19,722 bases of DNA from JBOHCT01 sp050699055 (GTDB taxonomy: Bacteria > Actinomycetota > Actinomycetes > Streptosporangiales > JBOHCT01): contig JBOHCT010000064.1 in NCBI GenBank assembly GCA_050699055.1, positions 1 to 19,722 on the forward strand. Reading direction: 5' to 3'. The notes under the pieces were generated by a model. That model saw only the letters and a list, made by a program, of their open reading frames with translations, had not been told where the DNA came from and searched no databases. This document shows, piece after piece, positions 14,759 through 19,722 of the stretch. The first letter of the stretch is position 1, and each line of letters begins with the position of its first letter. A program made the position numbers and the translations under genes.

Positions 14759-14799
14759 CGGGAACCTCCTTGTGAGTGCGGTTCGATAACGGGTTCCCG
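14759..14799. promoter_or_regulatory. 8-bp perfect inverted repeat in divergent promoter region
   Basis: CGGGAACC (14759-14766) and GGTTCCCG (14792-14799) are perfect inverted copies with a 25-bp spacer. On the minus strand the arm next to ATG 14758 overlaps the end of its AAGGAGG ribosome-binding site, so an RNA hairpin could mask that gene's start. Each arm also contains GGAAC, the -35 core used by many actinobacterial ECF sigma factors, facing inward from both sides. Whether it is a promoter, operator or RNA switch is unresolved. Confidence 0.45.
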
Positions 14800-14844
14800 A
14801 CACGACGCGAAAGCGCGAGCGCCGGACCCAGGGAGCAGGCGAAG

Positions 14845-16143
14845 ATGGGCGCGCTCATGCTTCGCACCGACAGTCCCCCGACCGGCGCCAGCCCGCCACC
14901 GGCGCTCGACTTCGGCCCGGCGGGCCACCTGTACGCCACGCATCCGCTGCACGCGTTCGCCGCCCGCTGCCCGCCCCCGCTCGCGGCCTGGGCGATCGAT
15001 ACGTACACGAAGACCGGCGCGACGGTCCTCGACCCGATGGCGGGCAGCGGAACGACGCTGGTGGAGGCCACCCTGCTCGGCCGCCGGGGGTGGGGCGCGG
15101 ACATCGACCCCCTCGCCCGGCTCATCGCCAAGGCCAAGGCCACGCCGGTCGACCCCGCCGCGTGGGGCACGGTCGCCGCGCGGGCCGAGACGCTCGCCGC
15201 GGCGCCGGACGCCGACGACGGCTGGCGCCCGCCCCTGCCCGACCTCGACAAGTGGTTCCGCGCCGACGTCGCCGCCGACCTCGCACGGCTGCGGACGGCG
15301 ATCGCCCGCTGCGACGCCGACCCGGGGGTACGCGACCTGCTCTGGGTCTGCTTCTCCTCACTGGTCGTCGCCCGCACGTCGGTCGCCAACGCCCGCGACC
15401 TGGTCCACTCCCGCCACCACTACCGCCCATGGAAGGCGAACCCCGACGTGCTCGCCCGCTTCTCCGCCAAGACCCGCCAGGTCGGCCGGATGCTGGACGA
15501 CTTCCGCGGAAGACTCCAGAGCGCGGACGAGCCGGACGTACGCGTGGTGGGCGACGACGCCCGCGCGCTTCCGGTCTCCAAAGCGAGCGTCGACCTGGTC
15601 TTCACCTCGCCGCCGTACTGCTCCGCGCTCGACTACACGCGGGCCCATATCTTCGCGGTGGCCTGGATGCCGGAGATCCTGGGTGTCACGGCCGAGGCGT
15701 ACCGCCGGCTGGGCCGCGCGTACGTCGGCAGCGAGCGCGCGCCGCTCGACACGGCGGGCCCGCGGGCGCTGCCTCCGCCCACCGGCGACGAGGGGGTCGA
15801 CCGGATCGTCCGCGACCTGGCGAGCGACCGCAAGCGCGCGTGGATCGTCCATCGCTACTTCCGCGACATGCGCGCGGTCCTCGGCGAGTGCGCCCGGGTC
15901 GTCAAGCCCCAGGGGCGGGCCGTCCTCGTCGTCTGCCCCTCGAACATCCGCAAGGTACGCGTCCCCACCCATACGGTCCTCGCCCGGATGGCGACGTCGG
16001 CCGGCCGCTTCGCCGTCGAGGAGCTGCACGAGCGCACGATCAATGACAACCGGCGGGTGATGCCCTACCTGGAAGCGTCATTTGGCCCGAGAATGAGGAC
16101 CGAGTACGTGATCGTCCTCCGCAGGAACGAGACCGATGGCTGA
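14845..16143 (+). CDS. Amino-group DNA methyltransferase (TSPPY type)
   Basis: The 432-aa protein has a SAM-binding motif I at residues 63-71 (DPMAGSGTT, followed by LVEATLLGRRGWGADIDPLA). It has catalytic motif IV at 254-264 (TSPPYCSALDY), typical of enzymes making N4-methylcytosine or N6-methyladenine. After motif IV come AHIFAVAWMPEIL and YRRLGRAYVGSERA, as in the SPPYxxAxDYxRAH family. About 180 residues between motifs I and IV probably hold target recognition. Start ATG 14845 is favoured by GGGAG at 14831 and by loss of protein-like sequence upstream. It overlaps the sigma gene by 8 bases. No restriction nuclease is encoded nearby, so it is an orphan or part of the sigma/peptidase system. 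The methylated base and site cannot be read from sequence. Confidence 0.85.
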   Translation: MGALMLRTDSPPTGASPPPALDFGPAGHLYATHPLHAFAARCPPPLAAWAIDTYTKTGATVLDPMAGSGTTLVEATLLGRRGWGADIDPLARLIAKAKATPVDPAAWGTVAARAETLAAAPDADDGWRPPLPDLDKWFRADVAADLARLRTAIARCDADPGVRDLLWVCFSSLVVARTSVANARDLVHSRHHYRPWKANPDVLARFSAKTRQVGRMLDDFRGRLQSADEPDVRVVGDDARALPVSKASVDLVFTSPPYCSALDYTRAHIFAVAWMPEILGVTAEAYRRLGRAYVGSERAPLDTAGPRALPPPTGDEGVDRIVRDLASDRKRAWIVHRYFRDMRAVLGECARVVKPQGRAVLVVCPSNIRKVRVPTHTVLARMATSAGRFAVEELHERTINDNRRVMPYLEASFGPRMRTEYVIVLRRNETDG

Positions 16144-16759
16144 CGCGGACCCGAGTCAGGAGGAGCTGCGTGCCCTGCACGAGGCGCTGCTGGCCGGCGA
16201 CCCGACCGCGTCGGCCACGGCCGCCACGCTGCTGCTGCCCGCGCTTCGCCGTCGATTCGCCGGTCGCCACGACCTCGACCGCGCCGACATCGACTCCCTG
16301 GTCGGGCTCAGTATCGCGGCGTACATCGCCGAGCCGGAGAGGTACGACCCCGACAAGGGTCCCCTGCTTCCGTACCTCTACCGCGACGTCGACGGCGACA
16401 TCGGCAACGAGGTGGCCAAGCGCGCCCGCCGTCCGGAGACCCCGCGCGACACCGAACTCCTCGAACTCAAGGCTGTCCACGGGAACCCGACTCCGGAGGA
16501 CGAGGTCGTCGACAGGCTCGACTCGCTCGATCTTCCGCGGGAGACCGTCGAGGCCGCCCTCGAGGAGGTCGGCGGGCTGAGCGAGGAGGATCGGGAGTTC
16601 CTGTTGCTACGCGCTGAGGGGGTTCGGGACACGCACACGTACGCAGCGGTCCTCGGAATCGCTCACCTTCCCGTGGCGCAGGGGCGGCGCGCCGTCAAGC
16701 GCGCGAAGGACCGGCTGGACAAGCGACTGGAGAGAATCCGTGACCGGCTCAACGGATGA
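16136..16759 (+). CDS. Sigma-70-family-like RNA polymerase sigma factor
   Basis: The 207-aa protein has a region 2-like part at residues about 20-100: RRRFAGRHDLDRADIDSLVG, then AAYIAEPERYDPDKGPLLPY and LYRDVDGDIGNEVAKRARRP. The DPxxGPxxPYLYR stretch matches the core-binding/-10 recognition helix of ECF-size sigma factors. A linker is followed by a region 4-like helix-turn-helix at about 147-200 (LSEEDREFLLLRAEGVRDTH, LGIAHLPVAQGRRAVKRAKD). It would direct RNA polymerase to special promoters. The start overlaps the methyltransferase stop by 8 bases and the stop overlaps the peptidase start by 20 bases. No classical anti-sigma gene is adjacent. The divergence of region 4 leaves some doubt that it is an active sigma factor. 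Confidence 0.75.
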   Translation: MADADPSQEELRALHEALLAGDPTASATAATLLLPALRRRFAGRHDLDRADIDSLVGLSIAAYIAEPERYDPDKGPLLPYLYRDVDGDIGNEVAKRARRPETPRDTELLELKAVHGNPTPEDEVVDRLDSLDLPRETVEAALEEVGGLSEEDREFLLLRAEGVRDTHTYAAVLGIAHLPVAQGRRAVKRAKDRLDKRLERIRDRLNG

Positions 16760-17816
16760 CGCTGACCTCGACCCGGTCGTCGCCGCGCTCCGCGACGACC
16801 CCGCCTTCCTGGCCGGCCGCTTCGCCCTCACCGACGACGGGCGGGGGGTCGCGGAGCGCCTCGGACTCGACGAGGGGCGCCTGCGGCGTCTGCTGCTCTG
16901 CAAGGCGCCGACGCCGTCGCGCTTCGCCGCGGACGTACGGGCCATCGCCGGTCTCGTGACGGCCGACCCGTCGGCGCTCACCGCCACGCTGCGCGAAGTC
17001 GAGGCGGTCGCGGGCCTGCGGGGTGTCCGGGAGACACTCCGGCTCGGGTCCGCCGAGGGCGTGCTCGCCGCCGCCCGCGACGAGACCGACGACCACATGG
17101 GCCCCGCCGCCGACCGTGAGGTACAGCTTCGCGAGCTGGCCGACGGCGTGTGGCGGGCGTGCCCCGAGGAGGTGCGCGAGGCACGCGACATCGACGCCGC
17201 GGTCGCCTGGTCGGCGGCCCTCGCCCTGGTCTCCCTCCCCCGGCTCTCCGTCGCGGCGGTACGGGAGTGGCTGGCGGACCGGGGGGTGCCGACCGCGGGC
17301 GGCGACGACGGCGTGCCGCTGCGCGGGTTCCTCGTCGCGTACCGCGGCGTCGGCCTCGTGTTCGTCGACGGCACGCTCGACGCCGCGGAGCGACGCTTCA
17401 CCGTCGCCCACGAGGTCGGCCACTTCCTGCTCGACTACCAGCTGCCACGCCGCCGGGTCCTGCGCGACGCGCCGGGGCTGATCGAGGTCGTCGACGGCGT
17501 GCGCCCGGCGACCCCCTCCGACCGCGCACAGGCCGTGCTCGCCCGCGTGCCGCTCGGCCCGCACACCCACCGGCTTGGTCACCACAACGTCGAGGACACC
17601 GCGTCGCGGTTCGCCCTCGAGCTGCTGTCACCGTTGGGCGAAGCCCTAGACGCCGTACGGGAGACGACCGAGCGACAGACGTCGTACCGCTTCGCCCTCG
17701 GCACGGCCGCCCGGCGACTGGCCGACCGCTTCCAGATCCCGCCGTACGCGGCCCGCACGCGGGCGCGGCAGGCCCTCGACGCCCTCGACATCCACCCCGA
17801 CTTCTTCGAGCGGTAA
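16740..17816 (+). CDS. ImmA/IrrE-type zinc metallopeptidase with N-terminal domain
   Basis: The 358-aa protein contains the ImmA/IrrE signature at residues 220-228 (FTVAHEVGH: His224, Glu225, His228) and the downstream glutamate segment VEDTASRFALELLSP (Glu285). ImmA/IrrE peptidases cut regulators, for instance ImmR in ICEBs1 and DdrO in Deinococcus. Preceding the peptidase is a helical domain of about 110 residues (RGVAERLGLDEGRLRRLLLC, RFAADVRAIAGLVTADPSAL) that may be a sensor or partner-binding part; I do not recognise it. GTG 16740 has GGAGAG 5 bp upstream and lies inside the sigma gene, so translation is coupled. No XRE repressor is next to it, so the sigma factor or a distant protein may be its substrate (inference). 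Confidence 0.87.
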   Translation: MTGSTDDADLDPVVAALRDDPAFLAGRFALTDDGRGVAERLGLDEGRLRRLLLCKAPTPSRFAADVRAIAGLVTADPSALTATLREVEAVAGLRGVRETLRLGSAEGVLAAARDETDDHMGPAADREVQLRELADGVWRACPEEVREARDIDAAVAWSAALALVSLPRLSVAAVREWLADRGVPTAGGDDGVPLRGFLVAYRGVGLVFVDGTLDAAERRFTVAHEVGHFLLDYQLPRRRVLRDAPGLIEVVDGVRPATPSDRAQAVLARVPLGPHTHRLGHHNVEDTASRFALELLSPLGEALDAVRETTERQTSYRFALGTAARRLADRFQIPPYAARTRARQALDALDIHPDFFER

Positions 17817-17841
17817 CTCCGGAACGATCGGTCAGATCAGA

Positions 17842-18063
17842 TCACTCAGCCACGCCCATGAAACGCTGGATGGCGAGCATCTCTGCTTGGTCCTCCGGAT
17901 CACGCGAGAGGCGATCCGCGGCTGCCTGCGCTCGCTCGGCCAGCGTCTCGCGGCGGGCCCACAGTATGGCGTGTCGGACCGCGTCGGACCGGGAGCGCTT
18001 GCTCGCAATCAGCGACGCGCGGCGTCGTTGCCACGGTCTCATCTGTGCGAACAGCATGATCAC
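17842..18063 (-). CDS. Orphan ribbon-helix-helix antitoxin-like protein
   Basis: The 73-aa product contains SKRSRSDAVRHAILWARRET followed by AERAQAAADRLSRDPEDQAE and MLAIQRFMG. SRSxAVRxAx is the helix of RHH (CopG/MazE-like) antitoxins, and the DPEDxAEM tail is common in their toxin-binding ends. The usual first beta strand is replaced by an odd MIMLFAQMRPWQRRR start, so the gene may be 5'-damaged. GTG 18063 overlaps the stop of the Gre-like relic (GTGA); ATG 18057 is an alternative, both behind GAGAGGA. No toxin follows: the convergent ImmA-type gene ends 25 bp beyond. Confidence 0.55.
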   Translation of the reverse strand: MIMLFAQMRPWQRRRASLIASKRSRSDAVRHAILWARRETLAERAQAAADRLSRDPEDQAEMLAIQRFMGVAE

Positions 18064-18382
18064 GGTTCCTCTCGACGCTCAAGACCATCGTGGCCTCTAG
18101 CTGGTTGCTCGCCAGGGCTGGCCGCCGCTCGGTTCTCGGCGGAGGTGCCGACAGCGATGATCTCAAGCTCGACCCTGCGGTTCCCAACCGTGCCGGAAGC
18201 CACATCACCTTTCTGGCGCGCTGCTGAACATCGTCGAACTGCGGGTTGTCGTGCCACGTCTCGCTGGACTGGGTAGTAGCGTCGTGGGCACTGCCGACTG
18301 TCGCACGCCACTCGTCCTCGTAGTAGGCAAGTCGGCGCTTGAGCGCGTCCAAGTCTCGCGGCAGAAACAGGTACTCCTCCAT
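18060..18382 (-). pseudogene. GreA/GreB-like transcription elongation factor, broken
   Basis: From ATG 18382 (AAGGG ribosome-binding site) the frame encodes MEEYLFLPRDLDALKRRLAY, YEDEWRATVGSAHDATTQSS and ETWHDNPQFDDVQQRAR. This resembles the N-terminal coiled coil of Gre-type factors, with WHDNPxFD in place of the ENAEY element. Immediately afterwards the original frame loses sense, while the next frame gives DVASGTVGNRRVELEI, like the start of the C-terminal FKBP-like Gre domain. That domain then degenerates and stops at 18060-18062. Roughly 20 linker residues and most of the C-terminal domain are missing. It follows the SAM methyltransferase gene by 14 bp. Confidence 0.6.
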
Positions 18383-18396
18383 CTGTACCCTTCGGA

Positions 18397-19029
18397 TCAG
18401 TCAGGTCGCCGGGCGATGACCAGGCCCATGCGATGCGTGTGCGGTTTTAGCTGTTCGACGTGGGGAGCCTCCACAAACGCCGGCGTGGAGGCCTCCCACA
18501 AGATGTCCCACCCCGTGAGGTATCGCCGAACCTCGCCCTCCTCAAGGTAGTGCTCGATCGCCTCGTGTCGGGGTTCTACGGCCATCATGAACTCCGCACC
18601 GAGCAGCCCGCCGGGCCTACACAACGCCTGCAGGCGGTCGACGAACTCGCCGAGCGGGCGGCGGTGATTAATCGAGTAGTGCCAGGAGCAGCTGGTCCAC
18701 ACAGCATCGGACGGCTCGAGGCGGTCGAGATCGAAGAGATTACGGTCGTAGATCGTTACGCGGCTCGCCAGATCCTCGATGCCCAGGCGACGGCGCAGTC
18801 CGAGCATCTGGCCGGGGACGTAGCCGGGAAGCTCGACCGCGCCGCCATCAAGAGCCTCCCGATCGCACTCAACGGCGAGCACGTGGTAACCACGACTGGC
18901 GAGCGGGATCACGAATTTACCATCCGAGGCCCCGACCACACACGCAGTGCGGATGGCTCGGGACGCGATCTCGTTGAGGAAAAGCGGAAAGAAGGTCCTG
19001 GTGTCTTTCCAGAGACTGGCCGTCTTCAC
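18397..19029 (-). CDS. Class I SAM-dependent methyltransferase
   Basis: The 210-aa protein starts VKTASLWKDTRTFFPLFLNE and has motif I VVGASDGKFVIPLASRGYHV (residues 31-50) with the acidic ribose-binding Glu54 in VLAVECDREAL. DAVWTSCSWHYSINHRRP then fits motif IV and RLQALCRPGGLLGAEFM fits the post-motif strand. The overall plan resembles small TehB-like or natural-product methyltransferases; the acceptor is unknown. GTG 19029 is chosen because GGAGG lies 8 bp upstream, although the frame extends to 19104. The gene overlaps the upstream kinase frame by 113 bases and is followed after 14 bp by the Gre-like relic. Codon use is less GC-rich than in the ImmA operon. Confidence 0.82.
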   Translation of the reverse strand: MKTASLWKDTRTFFPLFLNEIASRAIRTACVVGASDGKFVIPLASRGYHVLAVECDREALDGGAVELPGYVPGQMLGLRRRLGIEDLASRVTIYDRNLFDLDRLEPSDAVWTSCSWHYSINHRRPLGEFVDRLQALCRPGGLLGAEFMMAVEPRHEAIEHYLEEGEVRRYLTGWDILWEASTPAFVEAPHVEQLKPHTHRMGLVIARRPD

Positions 19030-19579
19030 AGGTGCAACCTCCGTCGAGTCGATGGACGAGGATTCGCTGTACGGCGTCGGACGGCTCCACCGCCGTCGTG
19101 TCAATCACGTGCGCGGGGGACCGTCGATACTCGCGCTCGATATCGACCGCATGCTCCTCGGCGAGAACGTCCCAGTTGTGGCGCGTGCCACGCTGCCGCA
19201 AGCGCCGCCCCCGCTCGCGGCCGTTGCAGACGAGCCGAAAGGTCAGGTCGGGTCGCGGGAGGCCCTGCAGCTCCACCCGGACATGTGAGCCCATGCCGCG
19301 ATGGAAGGCCACCGTTCTCGCGAGGTAGCTTTCCGCCACGACCGAACGCCCGTCGGTGAGATGACGGCGAATTCGAGTGGCCGCGAGGCTGACTGCGGAG
19401 AGAAAGAACAGATAGCGGGCGTCCAAGTGCTCGTGGACGCGGAAGCAGTTCCGCAGGCAAGCGTACTCGGGAGGGACCGTAGGAAGATGCACAGCGCCGA
19501 GACGTGACGCGAGCAGGTCGGCGACCGTAGTCTTGCCGGTACACGCGAGTCCTTCCACGGTGATGAACATCGGTGTCAC
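18917..19579 (-). CDS. Thymidylate-kinase-like P-loop kinase
   Basis: The 220-aa frame has a Walker A at residues 10-17 (GLACTGKT) inside MFITVEGLACTGKTTVADLL. A TMK-like second motif SVVAESYLARTVAFHRGMG follows, then RPDLTFRLVCNGRERGRRLR (LID-like arginines) and HAVDIEREYRRSPAHVIDTT. It probably phosphorylates a nucleotide-like or other small substrate; being next to a methyltransferase suggests a modification pathway rather than housekeeping dTMP synthesis. Start is GTG 19579, overlapping the preceding ORF's TGA as GTGA, or ATG 19570. Family-like sequence ends near VQRILVHRLDGG; the last 40 or so residues overlap the methyltransferase and look unlike protein, hinting at a lost stop. Confidence 0.75.
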   Translation of the reverse strand: MTPMFITVEGLACTGKTTVADLLASRLGAVHLPTVPPEYACLRNCFRVHEHLDARYLFFLSAVSLAATRIRRHLTDGRSVVAESYLARTVAFHRGMGSHVRVELQGLPRPDLTFRLVCNGRERGRRLRQRGTRHNWDVLAEEHAVDIEREYRRSPAHVIDTTAVEPSDAVQRILVHRLDGGCTCEDGQSLERHQDLLSAFPQRDRVPSHPHCVCGRGLGW

Positions 19580-19671
19580 GCGGTTCGATACACCACATCT
19601 GGGATTGACTGGGCGAGTTCGTCGTTGGGTGCGGCTCCTAGGGAGGTACCCAATATGGGGTTGCTGGGCAT
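19576..19671 (-). CDS. Short ORF coupled to the kinase; edge-open frame
   Basis: From ATG 19671 the frame encodes 31 residues (MPSNPILGTSLGAAPNDELA, then QSIPDVVYRTA) and its TGA overlaps the kinase GTG as GTGA. There is no clear ribosome-binding site before this ATG and the frame stays open upstream to the window edge. The true gene may therefore be longer, with this as its C-terminus. Size and coupling to a kinase and a methyltransferase would fit a modified-peptide precursor, but no family is recognised. Confidence 0.35.
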   Translation of the reverse strand: MPSNPILGTSLGAAPNDELAQSIPDVVYRTA

Positions 19672-19722
19672 ATAGGGAGTGTCTGGGGCAGATCGGGTTA
19701 AAGAGGGGACGACCTGGGGTGT

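Noticed and set aside
14198..16060. 620-codon plus-strand frame
   Set aside because: It overlaps the 177-aa gene in antisense and the methyltransferase in another frame; the product is low-complexity Arg/Ser/Pro.
14845..16143. Classical restriction-modification system
   Set aside because: No nuclease-like gene lies within the window next to the methyltransferase; neighbours are a sigma-like factor and a peptidase.
1..19722. tRNA, rRNA, insertion-sequence ends or transposase genes
   Set aside because: None was recognised on either strand; the scars at 5450 and 7475 show no terminal inverted repeats of an insertion sequence.

Overview
This window looks like a chromosomal segment of a high-GC actinomycete. 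The coding frames have strongly GC-biased third codon positions, and several genes start with ATG or GTG only 6-8 bases after a TAnnnT -10 box (leaderless transcripts). The gene families are also typical of that group: TetR regulators, a helicase-C-terminal-like wHTH protein, pRiA4b ORF-3-like, DUF4143 ATPase and an archaeal/eukaryotic-type ProRS. Genus cannot be settled from the sequence.

Layout. 1-411 holds a short unknown ORF with an in-frame Thr-Tyr repeat and a 22-bp near-palindrome. 412-1034 is a vapBC-type toxin-antitoxin pair, and 1078-1449 (minus) is an MmcQ/YjbR protein. 1571-4011 is a remnant of a peptide or acyl-amino-acid uptake locus: a possible leader peptide, a broken AstE/aspartoacylase-like deacylase and an intact family 5 substrate-binding lipoprotein with no permease genes. 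4064-5119 is an aldo/keto reductase. 5121-8394 is a decaying zone with an epimerase fragment, an unknown C-terminal fragment, an intact helicase-C3-type protein, a frameshifted pRiA4b-type gene, a TetR C-terminal fragment and a VOC fragment, then about 560 bp with no recognisable gene. 8395-10106 is a divergent TetR / NmrA-type oxidoreductase pair. 10198-11523 (minus) is an AAA_14/DUF4143 ATPase, 11687-13126 is proS, and 13327-13948 is a frameshifted TetR gene.

The most interesting segment is 13920-17816. A tightly coupled plus-strand operon encodes an amino-DNA methyltransferase, a sigma-70-like factor and an ImmA/IrrE-type metallopeptidase with an unassigned N-terminal domain. The cistrons overlap by 8 and 20 bases. 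It is divergent from a minus-strand pair encoding an unknown 177-aa protein and a small lipoprotein, and an 8-bp perfect inverted repeat lies between them. Methylation, promoter selection and regulated proteolysis in one operon suggest a switch or defence-like system. No restriction nuclease and no obvious XRE repressor is present.

The last 1.9 kb (17842-19722, minus strand) appears less GC-rich and reads as a separate cassette. In transcription order it holds a short ORF open to the window edge, a thymidylate-kinase-like P-loop kinase, a class I SAM methyltransferase, a broken Gre-factor-like gene and an orphan ribbon-helix-helix antitoxin-like gene. Start/stop overlaps and 14-bp spacing suggest one operon. 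The coupled short ORF could be a modified-peptide precursor, but this is speculative.
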